The notes under the pieces were generated by a model. It did no database searches. It had not been told where the DNA came from and was given only the letters and a program-made list of their open reading frames with translations. 64,000 bases of DNA from Paratinospora sagittata (taxonomy: Eukaryota > Streptophyta > Magnoliopsida > Ranunculales > Menispermaceae), in the NCBI GenBank assembly GCA_035771175.1, contig CM069603.1:27496308-27560307 (forward strand). Direction: 5' to 3'. The translations under genes were made by a program, and so were the position numbers. Below, piece after piece: positions 45,901-60,900 of the stretch; within the stretch, counting starts at the first letter, position 1, and every line of letters begins with the position of its first letter.

Positions 45901-48900
45901 GATGAATATTTTATACGGGAGAAGGATCAAGGAAGTTCTGGAACTTCCTTAGATGGAGAGGGTGCTGATCCATTATCCTTTTCCAAAGAAAAAGAGGTAA
46001 GTTTGTTTGATGTACTCTCACTGCAATGTATACCCTTAACTCTTATATATCGTTCATATACTTATTATGGCGATTTTATTTGTCTAACATCTCATATTTA
46101 ATGTTGTGCTTGAAACCAAAGACTTCAATAGTTGGGGGAGAGGAATTGAAGGATGCATACATATCCAAAGATGGAAAACTGGTTCTTGATTTCTTGCAAG
46201 CCATTCATGAGGCTGAAAAAAGGCAAGCTGAGTTAGATGCTCATGTTTTGGCAGAAGAAAAGCGAATGTTAAAGGTTTGAGTTATCTCATGACTACTAAT
46301 GTGGTTAATTTGATGGTTCAAATCCCTGTGTTTTACCATAGTGCCACCTTTTTGTGTGTGTTTGTTTTCCCTTTTGGAATCATGATTCTTCAACTTTGAT
46401 AACCTTATAACTTTCACGGGTCCTTTATAATTCATGTACTATTCTTTAGGAGAAGTATGAGAAGGAGCTGAAAGATGCTAGAGCCAGGCAACTTATGTAT
46501 GCAGAAGAGGCAGCACTCTTGGATAAGGTTATTTTTGTTTTTGTTTTATCTCTCATTTGGTTTCACTTCTTGTGAATCATAAGTTCAATTTTGACTTTCT
46601 AAAAGATCTTTTCACCTTGAATTATCTTTTTGGATACAATATACTTCATTCTTCCTTTATAAGTTAAAAATATAATAAGGTTTATTATACAGTGACATGT
46701 TGACAAGTCAATTTCATCTAGATTATTTAATATGAGATGTATTCTAGTCTCTTTGATTTCTTTGGATATTTGTAGAATGTGTAATACATGATGCTTTTGT
46801 CTTCCATCTATAAGATGCTTGATACTCATTGAGATAATTGGGCATACTTTTCCAAGTTTATTGGTACTTGAATAAAGTGATTCTATTAACTTGCCTGGAC
46901 CAGTTGCTCTTTTTTTATTTTTTATTTTTATGCCTTCTGTTCTCAAAATTAAGCCTGATCAATGACGATTAGTATCTTCTCTTATGGGGACTATGCAATG
47001 AGGAATCAATGTGATTTGCTAAAAGGTGGCATCTGATTGAACATGAAGATGATAGCTTCTTGATCAGAGCTAGGAAGGTTGGATGTTTTGTCAAATGTCT
47101 CTTAATGCTGAGTTCCCTTATCTTCTTGTATGTATTTATTACTTTTTAATCATAAAGGCTCTATTGGGTCAGTGTGTTGAGAGCATCGGCACCATGAAGT
47201 AATTGATGATTCCATGTCATGAACTTGGTTATTGTGGTGAATCATTCCAGAAGGATCAGCTACAAGTATCACGGCAGTATCACAAAGCAGACAACGTGAC
47301 AATTTAAAATTTATGGCTAATGGATGAGGTCACCTCCTGTTGGTACACTGATGTGAAGTATGATATTTTTCTATTATTTGCTAAGGAATAAAAAAAAGGT
47401 GCACCCGGTGCATGAGACTTCTCCCATTGTCAGGTCTAAGAAAGGGTTGAGATACAATCTTACCCCTGCTTTACAAAGAAACTGTTTTCAAATTGATCTG
47501 TAGTATGGAAGCTCTAGGTCATAACTGAGCAACGTTACCATTGCACAAGCATGCCTTTCTATTATTTATTTATTATTTTGATAAGTAAGTGGTAGGATTT
47601 GAACCCATGACTTCAAGGTTTGCATTCCCATTGTCAAACCATTGAGCCAAGGGTTCAACTCTCTGCCCTTCTATTATTTGTTAAGAAAACAATTCAAATT
47701 ATAATGCAATCACACAGATTTAAATCATATATATCCCAACAATTATAAGATACAAAAAAATCTAGAGAGATAAACAAACTCACCAAAAAGAATTCACACT
47801 CCACTTTAAGCACAGATATTGATTCCAGACTTTACATTTAGTGTTCAAATTCACAGTCTAGATTGGGAGCTTTCAGATTGTGAACAGTACCAAAACAATC
47901 GGCCTTTCCACAATTTACAGTTTCCAGTCAGATCTGAAAAGACCAGGAAATCATGGTCACATCGATCATCTAGAAGGACAATCATTTATCATCAATTGTT
48001 CATATTTTCACTTTCTGGAACATTGATACTCCATTATACTTGATTAATCATTGCTTTCTTAAGATCTTGATTATTGATTGACTTCACTCTTTGGATTCAT
48101 CTTCAAGGTCATTGGAAAGTGTCAACTCTAATGTTTACATCTTAGGTTTTGGCTCCTTTGAGTATTGGTTTCTTTTTTTGATAGCATTTTTAGATGATAA
48201 CTACTTGATCTATTGATGTTGTTGTATTCTGACATGTGCCTACTGTCAACTGAATTTACTGAGAATGTGGTGGATCTTACCACTTGTTGTCAGTATGAGA
48301 AAAGTCTCTTTGGGTCTACAACTTTCTCAGGATGACTTTGGGTAATGTTGTCATCATCTATAGAGGGTGGTTACCAGTCTTTCGTGAGAAAAGGGATGGA
48401 GTTGATGTAAGTTAGCGTCCTTTTGGAATTTCTTTGTGACTAGGTTTAGCATCAGGAAGTAAAAAATGAAAAGTGGGGATAAGTGGATGATTGTCATGCT
48501 CTTGTATGTTATTTGACTTAGGATGACTTTTGTTTTGTTGTTCTACTTGGTGATATTGTCTACACTTCTTTGCTTTTTATATTTTTATGACCGTTGTTAT
48601 TGGGTATTACTTTAGTGCTTCACCTAGCGGACTAATCCTGCAAGAGATCCAAGCTCAAAGCAAGCCAATGTCCTGGGTGAGTCATGGAGAAAATTAACCT
48701 TGAGATCTCATGCATGGCATCAAGGTACTGGTACCAATGCTACACGCCCTTGTGGGTGATATGACCTGCACTTGGTACTTTGTTATGATATCAGTGTAAG
48801 GACAACATTTTATATTCAGAGTTCACATCTAATAAGATTTTTGATAGAAAAGAAATTTTCTGACTTGCAAATTGTGAAGCTCGTTCTAGTGCAAAGAATG

Positions 48901-51900
48901 ACGTACACTTTTTTGGGGTTCACATATAGTGGAGTTAAGGTTTTAAAAAATGTGTGGTGTAATCAAGGCATGTCACATTTTTTGAGCAAAAACAAGACAG
49001 GATTTTATTAAAATAATAATAGCAAACATTACAACCGCCATCGGAGCACAAAAAATGCACCTATATGAGAATTAAAGCCAACTCCCACCCAGATAATAAT
49101 ATCCATTACAGCTGAAACAAACAATTTCCCCAATCAAGCACCCAATCCGAGAGAGATGGACCATGAACTTAAACAGCTGCATGCACCCAAGAGCTTGCCA
49201 CAAACCTAATATCCTCCCACAACTTAATTGGCACCTTACCCCTATCATTAAAAATCCGATTATTCCTTTCAAGCCAAATATGCCATAAAGTTGCAAATGA
49301 AGCCACTAAACCAACCTCTTTTATCACGCTAGAATTAAGTTGATTATGATCCAAAGTCATGTAATCCACAGGATTAGATGGAGGGGTAAATCTTCCCCCC
49401 GAGAAGCTAAACCACTTCTCCCATAATTCTCTTGCCATGGGACATTGCAAGAAAAGGTGATCCACGTTTTCTTCTGCCTGAAAGCATAATACACAACACT
49501 GCGGAGACAAGTACATGTTAGGAAGACAATTTTGTAATAAGTCCATAGTGTTAATCTTCCTATGGGCCAATAGCCAACCAAACACCTTAACTTTAGATGG
49601 AATATGTGTTTTCCAAATGTTTGTCGTTAATGGAAAAGGAGGGGATGGATGGTTAGAAGATGAATGCAATGCATCGACTAATGATTTGCAAGAGAAGTCA
49701 CCATTAGGCTCTAGGGTCCATTTGAGACTATCTAGAATGCCCGATACTTGAATGGGCTCTAATATGGTTATGAGATTGAGCACCTCTTCATGTTCCCTAG
49801 AAGTTAATGCTCTAAGAAGATGAAGATCCCATGAAAACCTATGGTGTGGATGTGTGTTATGGAAGCTGAGAAATTCTGAAATTATCTTGTTGTGGGAAGA
49901 TGATAATCTGTAAAGGTTCGGAAAGGAGTTAGCCAAGGAGCAATTCCCAATCCATCTATCTTCCCAAAAGCGAAAGGTCTCCCTGTTCCCAACCCGGAGG
50001 CGGACATATTCCCCAACCATCGATGACAAAGAGACAATGAACTTCCAAGGCCCTCTGAAAGAAAATCTTCCACTGTTTCTCAACCCAAAATTATCATCAA
50101 GGATTGATGACATCCGGTATCTACTAGCAATCACCCTTGCCCATAAAGAATTTTGTTCATTCGATATTCTCCATATCCATTTCCCACACAGAGCTATATT
50201 CTTCAAAACCACATTCCCAATGCCTAAACCCCCTTGTTCAACCGGTTTCTTCACAGTCTCCCATTTGATTAAACTTTTTAAATCTCTTTCCCCCTTGCCC
50301 CGCCAAAAGAATGACCTGATCTTCTTCTCAATCACCCGAGCTACACCAATTGGAATTTTGAAGATTGATAAAAAGTATGTTGGGGATCGCTTCTAGCACA
50401 GCCCTGATCAAAGCAAGTCTTCCACCTTTAGATAAAAAACATGTTTCCGCCCTTCCAATCGGCGAGAAATGGTGGAAATAACAGGCTTCCAAAAAGCCTT
50501 GGAGTTTGGGTTTCCCCCCAAGGGAAGGCCCAAATATTTCAAAGGCCAAACTCCAACTGAACAACCGACAGAATTAGCAAGCTTTAAGAGAACCTCCGGA
50601 TTCATATTAATGCCTGTCATTTGGCATTTCGCCATGTTGACCTTCAACCCAGAAAACTCCCCAAAACAATGTAGAATATTCAAGGCATTGCTCACATTTT
50701 CTTCCTCTCCACAAGAAAAGGGTATCATCAGTATATTGTAATAGTGAAACGTCTGTCCTATCCCTTCCCACTTGGAAACCTCTCACAATGTCGTTCATCC
50801 TCGCACAAGACATCAATCTCTCTAGGCCATCACCAACTAGAGTAAATAGGAAGGGAGATAGGGGATCTCCTTGTCGAAGGCCCTTACTCGCTGCAAACTT
50901 TCCCCTTGGCCTATCATTAATCACCACAGAGTAAGTGACAGAGCTCACACACCCCATCATCCATTGAGTCCACTTGTCCCCAAAGCCTTTCTAATGTAGC
51001 ACATGTTTAAGAAAATCCCAGTCCACTGTATCATACGCCTTGGCAAAATCTACTTTGAACACTACTCCTGCTTTACCCCCGATTCTATAGTCTTTAATAG
51101 CTTCATTGGCCACAAGAACTGCATCAAGTATTTGCCTCCCCTGAATGAATGTTGATTGGGACTCCTCCACCGTTTTGTGTAACACAGCCTTGAGCCTCAA
51201 AGACAACGTCTTTGAGATAATTTTATATAGGCTAGTAACAAGGCTGATGGGTCTGTAATCCTTCAAACTCCTGGAGTCACACTTTTTAGTAATCAGACAA
51301 ATGTATGTCTCATTAACCATGTTATTGATCACACCACTATGATAGAACTCCTGAATCACCTTCATAACATCCCCCTTAAGCATCTCCCACATCTTTTGAT
51401 AAAATGACATAGAGAACCCATCTGGCCCCGGAGCTTTAGACCCATCACAACTAAACACCGCCGCCTTCACCTCATTTTCATTGAATGGTTGTTCAAGAAA
51501 CTCCCTGTCCACCTGTGAAATAGCTCCCCAATCCATGCCCTCTGTCTCCCATGTAAAATTCCCATCAGCACAGTACACCTTGGCAAAGTACTCAACAATT
51601 TTATCCACCACCTCCTTCTCACCCGAAATGCAATCACCATGATCCTTCTCAATTGATGAAATAATATTCTTGCTTCGCCTACTGCTCAATACTCTATGGA
51701 AGAACTTTGAGTTTGCATCCCTTTCTTTAAGCCATTTAATCTTGGCTTTTTGAAGGGATATCATATCCTCTCTGAGACATAACTCCTCCAATTCAACCTT
51801 ATAAATTTTTTGGAAGGTATCCAATTCTGTTGACCATGCACCTGCCTTCATTAGTTCATCCATTGATCCAATAATTTTTTCTATTGCCAATTTTTTGAGG

Positions 51901-54900
51901 CTCGTTGCCCCAAAAACCTCTTTATCCCATGTCTTGATTGAATCCTTCACCATCTTCAATCGGACCATGAATTTATGGCCCTCTCTCACAAAAGCACTAG
52001 CACCCTGCCACCACTCCCCCACCTTTTGACTGAAATCTCTATGTGAGAACCAAAAATTTTCAAATCTTGAGGTGGTATAAGCCTTACAGTTTTTAGAAAA
52101 ATAGATAAAAAGTCACTAGAAATCTTAGAACTCTAAAAAGTTGCAATTATCAATAATAAATGAAGAAACATCTAAAATAAACAAAAATATAAACTAGTTT
52201 TACACATATTTGTGGAGAAATTGAGTGATTTCTCTTTATATATTTAATTATCTTAATTTTCATTAACTTCATTAAGTTCTAAATGGACATAAGCTTTTTG
52301 AATTTCAAGTTTTAAACTATCAAAAGCATAAACTAATAAAAGGTTAGCAAATGCATCATAAAAATATTAGGCCTTTGCCGCTTCTCACCATTTTTGGTTA
52401 ACGCAACTATGCAAGTTGCACTAAAAATAATTTGTCAAAAGTTTATAAATTGTTAGGTAAGTATTTGTGTTATTCTCAATAAACTTAAATGTATTCATCA
52501 AAAAAAAAAAAAAAAAAACTTAAATGTATAGTACTAGTAGGCCTTTTTGAACACAACCTCAACTTGCTTAAGAGAAGCTTTAATTTATTTCAAATGAAAG
52601 AGAATTAATTCTTAAAAATTAAATGATTGGTTAACTTATATCCAAAAATCATAGTCTTGATTTTTTTATTTTTTATTTTTTAGGGAAAAAACTGATTTTA
52701 GGATGAAAATCTGAGGTGTAAGCCTTGTTATGCCTGAGGCTTATGCCTCAACATTGTGAGGCATAAGCCTCAAAGTGTGAGTGAGACCTCGTGGCTTAAG
52801 CCTCAAGGTGTTTTTGGAGGCGCCCTGCCTTGAGGTGTCCCTCGAGGCATATGCCTCAAGGTGTACTCCAGGATTTGCACTTTTGTTTCTTGAAATGCTC
52901 ATTATTTTCATTCTTTCATTGAATTTTCCTTCTTTTAAGACTATTATGTTATAACACTAAAATTAAACGAAAATTTTCATAGGACTGGCTATAAGATCAG
53001 CAAAATGGGTGTTTACTGTTTAGTGGAAGAAAATATTTATGAAACGTAAAGAATGAGTGTTTCTGAGATGAGGTTGTTGGAATTGATGGGTGGAAAGACT
53101 AAAAAGATAGAATCAGAAGTGAGGCAACAATTAATACTAACGTAAGGGAATGCCAACTGAAACAGTAGGGCCTGAAAGTCAGCAGCAACATCACTAAGGG
53201 TGAAGATGATACAGCATACAAGTTGAAGGTGTGAAAGGGTCAATGGGAATGTCAAAATTGAGTAAAATTTGTAATATGGAGTTGTGCGAAATAAGGTTGT
53301 GTATGTGTGTGTACATAGAGTGGAATAGTGAAAAGGAATCATGCAGTTGGCTACTTGACTCTGAATGGTTTGGATAGGTCTTCTACTATTGTTTTTTTGT
53401 AGCGATTGTAAGCCTCTTCTTTTCCTGGCCCCTGTGACTGGTAGGAAGTTATAAAACAGGACCACTGTAGTTGAATCATGTCATCAGATCAAGGCAGGAA
53501 TTGAGTGTGTTTTGGTCATGATTTTTTCAGATGATTATTTCTGTCATATTGTTAACCGATGTTTCTCGAACCCCAACAACAATTTAAATGTACATCAACG
53601 GTTCCACTTGTGCCTAACAATGGTTTTATATCTTATTATAGTTTATTTGAGTGTGTAATTCCAGCATTATAATATCTGAAAAATATCTATTGTGGCATTG
53701 TTGTGATAAGTATCCAACAAACGATGAATAACTAAACTGAACCCATTATCAGGAATTGAACAAAGAAAGAGCAAAAGCAGCAGCCACTGTTAAATCACTT
53801 AAAGAAAAAGCAGAGGAGAATCTTAGGATGGAATTGCAACGCAAGGTGTAGGTTTGTCAATTCAGTTCAAGTCTAGTAGTTTAATTTTACGGAGACTAAT
53901 AAAATTTCTTGCATGATAATGACAGGAAGAGGAAATTGAATTGCAGCTCAAGAAAGTCCAAGAGTTAGCAAAGGCAGAGCTGGCTGCAGCTATTGCAAGT
54001 GAGAAGGCAGCACAGATTGAAAAAATGGCAGAAGCAAATCTTCATGTATGTTTTTTGTTACTTTACCAAGATCCTGTAAAGAAAACTGCGCTTCTATCAA
54101 GCGTATACGACACAAATGAATTGGCCTAACCTTTTATTGATTTATTGCTTGAAACATCTAATGTAGCACACAGCAATAATTATTGAGTTCATTTTGTATC
54201 GGGACTCACTTGTTTGTTATATGTGCTCTATTTGAACCTCACTAATGCTTTCAATGATTGACCATGGAAATTACAAACTTGGGCTTCCTTGCTTTGTAGA
54301 TAAATGCCTTATGCATGGCATTTTATGCACGATCAGAAGAGGCTCGCCAGAGTCAGTCTGTTCACAAACTTGCATTGGTAATTTCTCTTTTAGATCAATA
54401 AGAATGTCCTATTTTCATTTTATTTTGGTTACAAAAAAAAAAAAAAAAAAAAAAGATTCTTTGGACATGGAGCCTTTATGATAAATTTAGGTAGCTTGTG
54501 AGATGCTATTTACCTCACAAACATTGTTTTTATGTTTGGCAGGGAGCACTTGCTTTAGAAGATGCACTATCTAAAGGCTTACCAATTCAGGCAGAGATAG
54601 CTGCAATGCAAACTTATCTTGAAAGCATTGGCAGAGACTCACTTATAGATATGGCTCTTTCATCCCTTCCAGAAGAAGCATTGAAACATGGCACAGATAC
54701 AAAATTGCAATTGAACTGGAAGGTAAGTTGATATTAGCTATTTTGAGAAATAGATTCAAATGTTTTATTATTTAGTACTGATTCCATACCACTGTTTCCA
54801 GCATTCAAGTCTTTCTTTAAACTTACCCTGATTGAACATTTTATATTCCAGCAAACCAGTTTTGGTGCTTTTAGTTTATGTTCCATCCCTATAATAGGCT

Positions 54901-57900
54901 TAAAAAGAATTCTGCCAAGTGATTGAGATTTGAGAACAAACTATCATTTAACGACAATATGCTGCTACCATTCCCCCTGTTTGCCAATTGCAACTTGTCA
55001 CTTTTTATTTTATTTTATTTTGTTTTAGGTCCAAACATTTGATAGATAACCCTTCTTAGTTCCATCTCCTTCCTGTGGGTGTCAGAAGTCCCATCTAAAA
55101 TGACCTTATTCATTTGGTGTCTGGTTCAAAATAGAATCCCAACTTCAGTCTCTCATAATTGTGCCACCTTCATTTCCCAATGTAGCCTTGAGATTTCTCA
55201 TGCAAATCAGTAAGTCATTTATTCTTTCACTGTCTCTTTGCCATTTTGGTTTTTGAATCCGTTTTTGTTGGTCTCCAGTCTGTTTTATTTAAATCCAGCT
55301 TTGATTTGGCTTCAAGGTGCTGGCAATCTGATTGCTTTCTCTTTTATAAATAGATTTGTGAAGATTCTTTCCAGTTGGATTTGCGGCAGCTTGGTATTAG
55401 ATTCAATGAAGCATGATTGAAGAAAAATATTAGGCATAAGCAAGGCCATATGAAATATGCAGCATAAACAACAACAAAGCCTTTTCTTAACTACATTGGC
55501 CAGCTGCTCAAATAAATAAATAAATAAAATGGGCAGCTCAGTGCATGAAGCTTCTGCCATTGGCAGGGCCCCAGGGAAGGGTCAAACCACTTTGGGTCTA
55601 TTTTACATCAAACTTCAGAACCTTGAGCATTATGTTAAAGGTGACATTTAAGAAATAAAATGAACAATTACATACAACCATTCACTTTAAAATAATTAAA
55701 CAGTGATGCATATTTAAGTACAATCTCACTTATTTATTAAGATGATAAGATAAGTGTTTTGATCTGTTTCATTATCCAAGGATTGAAATCTGGAATTGAA
55801 TAAACAGTTAAGAATCTTAAAAGATATGTCCTTTTCATCCGATTGCAACATTAAAAATGATAATCATATTTAAATTAGCCAAAGTCTAGATTGATATAGT
55901 GGAATATATTGAATTTTGGTTATTCTAATTTATGAATCAAAGTAGCTACACCTATTGCACAATAATTTACATGGAACACGTTAAAGTAGAAAAACAATGG
56001 ACTTGATCTGTGAGAAAACTATCACTATGAAGACTTCAAGAGTAAAATGATTTGCACACATATTGGACATAGGTTCACTTGTAAAGTTCCTCTATTATTT
56101 GCTGGTTCCCATGTTCATGTACTTATCTGTTGCCTTTGTACCCAGCCTCCTTCATGGCCTTCATGAAAGCCTGTTTACCATTGCTTCACTTTGCAAAGCT
56201 CATTGGATGCTCTTGGTCTCCATTAAATGAGCTTCGCCTTTTTCAAGCATATAATGGCAACTTTCCCCTAAAGTGTTATCTTCTCTAGTCAGAGGTATGG
56301 ATAGAGTGAATCTTGGACCTTAGGTGATAATTGTACTTTGGGTTTACTGAACTAAGACAGTATTAGGGAAAATCTATTGAGAACCACAGCTACCTTTCCC
56401 ATTCATAAAAATAGTCTAATCAAGGAAAGGGTTGGTAATGCATTAAAAACCACCTAAGAAAGAACCAACTGCCAGTAACCCACATCAGGAAGTGTGAGAT
56501 AGAGAGGTTTCAACACACCTCAAGGAACGAGTTGGGTGGTCTAAGAAGCCCTGTTGTAAAAATAAAATAATGAAAGATACAAAGATGTAACGTGGTTCGG
56601 CTCTAAGGCCTACGTCCACGGGAGAAGAGAAGGAATATTTTCTTATTCTTGATGATGTCTTAATGGAGGGACACCATATATATATAGACATACAGGGCTA
56701 TGCACAAATATAACTATAATTACAATTTTAGTAACTACTAAATAAAACGACTACTAAAATTATCATCTTTCCTTAAAGGAAATAAATCCCACAGATTTTG
56801 CTCTTCTCCACAACACTCCCCCTCAAGCTGGTGAATAAAGGTTTACCATTCCCAGCTTGGACACATTTGCATGAAATGCAGTATGGTTTAACCCTTTAGT
56901 GAGCACATCGACGAGCTGATTATTGGTAGACACATATGGAGTACAGATCAACCCACTATCAAGCTTCTCTTTAATAAAGTGTCTATCAATCTCTATATGC
57001 TTGGTTCGATCATGTTGAACTGGGTTATGGGCAATGCTAATTGCAGATTTATTGTCACAATAGAGTCTCATAGGGCCATCCCAGTGTATCTTCAAATCTG
57101 TCAAAATTATCTGCAACCATAATAGCTCACTACATTTTGCTTTTTGTTTCGCCATGTCACCAAATTCCCACCAAGAAACGTACAATATCCAGTAGTTGAT
57201 CTTCTGTCAACTACTGAACCAGCATAGTCTGGACCAATATATGCTTCAAGAACCACTCCTGTGTGTCGTTTAAATAAGATGCTCTGTCCTGGAGTCCCTT
57301 TAAGATACTGTAAAACGCAATTAGCTGCTTGCAAATGTATATCTTTAGGGTTGTGCATGAACTGACTTATTACACTTACTGCATATGCAATATCAGGTCT
57401 TGTGTGAGAGAGATAGATGAGTCTTCCTACTAGTCTTTGATACATCTCCTTATTAATAGTTAGCGCTTCTTCAGCTTCTCCAAGCTTGTGATTAAGATCA
57501 ATAGGAGTATTCATTGGTTTCCATGTTAGCTTCCCTGTTTCTTTAAGAAGGTATGTAATGTACTTCTGTTGAAAAATAAAGATTTCTTGTTTAGAGTGTG
57601 CCACTTCAATCCCTAGGAAGTATTTCAATCTCTCTAGTTTCTTGATCTCAAATTCTTCGGTCAAACACTGCTTCAATTTTGTCTCTCGTTCTCATTGTTT
57701 CCAGTCATGATGATGTCATCAACATATACTAATAGAGCTGTAACTCCCCCTGAAGTCGAGTGCTTAATAAACAAAGTGTTATCTCCTTGACTTTGTCTAT
57801 ATCCCATATTTGTCATTACTTTGGCAAACCGACCAAACCATGCCCTCGGAGATTGTTTAAGTCCATATAGGGCCTTTTTTAATTTACACACTTTATCAAT

Positions 57901-60900
57901 GGTGCCAAATCCTGGAGGCACTTCCATATAGATTTTTTCTTCTAAATCCCCATGTAAAAATACATTCTTTACATCAAATTGTTGCAGATCCCAGTCATAA
58001 TTAGCTGCCAATGACAAAAGAAGTCTCACAGTATTCATTTTTGCAATCGGAGCAAATGTCTCTTGATAGTCCACACCATATGTCTGAGTATATCCTTTGG
58101 CTACTAATCCTGCCTTGTAGCGCTCTAGGGACCCATCTGCTTTGTATTTTACTGTATAAACCCATTTGCATCCCACAGGTTTCTTTCCTGCAGGCAAGTC
58201 TACCAACTCCCATGTTGTATTTTTCTCCAGGGCTTCCATTTCCACATTCATAGCTTGTTTCCAATTTTTATTGGATAAAGCCTCGGATAATGATGTAGGA
58301 GTCTGGATGTCGTTCAGGTTGGTAAGGAAACTCTTATGGGTTGGCGAGAACTTCTCGAAGTATACAACATGAGATAGTGGATACAAGGGATGTTTAGTGC
58401 ATTCCCTTGTGCCCTTTCTAATGGCAATGGGAAGATCATTGTCAGGTTAAGAGGCTAAAAGATCATTGTTAGTTTTAGGAACTAATGAAATTTGTAAGGA
58501 GGGTTCAGGATTTGTTACCTCATTTTCAGGGATTGGTTCAGATTCTTGAACTTGCATCAGTTCAGGAGCTGCAGCTTTCTTCCTTGAGTACATTCGTCCA
58601 GTCATCCGATCCTTAGATTCATCATTGGGTACAGAGGGTGTAGGAGATTCGGGTTTGGTTTGTTGGAGGTTAAAATGGCCAAAAAGATCAAAAGGGTTAT
58701 CAAGGGAGTTTTGATCCTTGTCTTCCATGATGACACTCTCCCCCGGAAGAGGAGGAGCGGAAAAATAGGGCTCAGGTTCATAGAAAGTGACATCGGCAAA
58801 GACAAAAAATTTCTTTGATGGCGGATGATTGCATTTATATCCCTTTTGATGGAAGAGTATCCGACAAAAACACACTTGAGAGCTCTGGGGTCCAACTTCC
58901 CCCTGTTGGGTTGGTGAACATGGACAAATGATACACACCCAAATATCTTAGGTATAAGATTATTGGAGATTTTGAGCTTAGGGTAAAATTGACATAGCTT
59001 TTCCATAGGACTTTTGAAACCAAGGGTCCAGGATGGTAGGCGATTAATAAGGTGTTTTGCAGTAAGGACAACTTCCCCCCAATAGGACTTAGGCATAGTA
59101 TTCTGAAAAAAAAAAAAGGCTCGGGTTGTATCAAGCAAGTGGCCGTTTTTTCTTTCAGCAACTCCATTTTGTTGTGGGGTGTGAACACAAGATGATTCAT
59201 GAAGGATCCCCTTGTTTTGGAAGTAATTGGTCAATGTTTGATTAAAATAGTCTCTAGCATTGTCAGATCGAAATCTCTTGATTTTAGCACCAAATTGGGT
59301 GTGTATCATGTTATGAAAGGTAGGAAGAACAAAGCTCACATCGAATTTTTGTTTCAATAAGAATATTCACGAGATTCTAGTACAATCATCAATGAAGGAC
59401 ACAAACCATCGCGCTCCAGAAACATTAGGTATTGAAGAGGGACCCCAAATATCACTATGAATGAGATCAAAAGGATTTGAACTTCTTTCATTACTAAGTG
59501 GAAAAGATATACGCTTGTGTTTTGCAAGTTCACACGCTTCACAATGAAAATCTTCAACATTGAGAGACTTAAACAAAAAAAGGAAACATGATTTTAAGGG
59601 TTCGAAAAGAAGGATGGCCAAGGCAGCGATGATGGAGTCATAGCTTTTCTTTATTAGAAAATTTGTGCTCGGAGAGAAATGAAGTGTTACTCTTGATAGG
59701 ATGTACTGGTGTCTCAAGGTAATACAACCCGTCCTGTTCCTTAGCATGTCCAATCCTCCTCCCCAAGTCCTGGTCCTGAAATGCACAGTAAGTAGGGAAA
59801 AAGGTTACATTACAACTCAGATCATGGGTCAGTTTTTTAATAGAGATAAGATTAGTAGATAGTTTAGGAACATGAAGAACATTCTGAGTGTAAGGGTGGG
59901 GTTGATGTGAACATCACCTATACCAGCAACTGTGGTTAAGGATCCATCAGTTGTGCCTATTTTTCGACTACTAGGACATGGATTGTAGGTATGAAATATA
60001 TTGGGGGAATTGGTCATGTGATCAGTAGCACCATAATCTATAACCCAAGAATTAGCAAAAGACTTATCCGAGACGTTAAATCTAATAGAAATAGGAAAGT
60101 TACCTAAATGGGCCAATGAACAGGTATCTGAGGGTTTGTCCAGTGAGCCAAGCAAAGATTTCAATCTTTCAATGTCGTCTTGGCTGAATCCTTTTGGCAC
60201 CGGGAAGTTTGCAACTGTTTGTTCAGTAGACAGATGTGCTTGTCCACTGGTCTTCTGCTGCCCTCCTTTGTAGCCCCATTCTTTACTGGAAGTTGAAGGC
60301 TTGCCATGAAGTTTCCAACACTTCTCCCTAGTATGTCTAGTCTTCTGACAATAAGTACACCATAGATTGTCCTTATTGTCTCGATTTGGGACCTTTGATG
60401 ATTTAGCGCGCGGAGTATGTGTCTTCTAATCATTTCCCCGATTGGCAACCATAGCTGAGCCTTCCATCTTCTTAGGTGTGAGCATAACACTTATTCTGCT
60501 TTCTTCAGTCTGGATAACTGAGATAGTCTCATTCAGAGTTGGCAACGCTTTGTTGAGAGTCTGAACTCTCACTTGATCAAACTCTGCATTGAGTCCAGCC
60601 AAGAAGTCATAGACCCGATCCTTCTCAATATAGTTCTTTAAAACTACAGCATCTGCAGGGCATTTAGTCTCAATACACCTATAATGGTCAAGTTCCTGCC
60701 AGAGATTCTTCAATACATTGGCATATTCGGTGACCGTCATGTTGCCTTGTTTTGTTGTTTCAATTTTCACTTTGATCTCATACACTTGGGTTGCATCATG
60801 GGCCTTAAGAGCATGTCTGATGAACGGCATCCCAAATGTCTTTGGCGGTAGTTAGAAACATGCATGTATCACTAATGTTTGGCGTCATTGAATTCCATAG

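Noticed and set aside
47590..47665. Possible tRNA gene
   Set aside because: Boxes A and B are well formed, but the sequence between and around them does not give a clear cloverleaf or acceptor stem. A SINE head fits better.
48979..52070. Target duplication of the LINE
   Set aside because: GTGTGGTGTAATCAAGGC near 48953 and GAGGTGGTATAAGCC near 52068 are loosely similar but differ in length and at several bases, so I do not claim them as a duplication.
53037..53465. 142-codon minus-strand ORF in MIC60 intron 6
   Set aside because: No recognisable domain and ordinary intron composition; a chance open frame.
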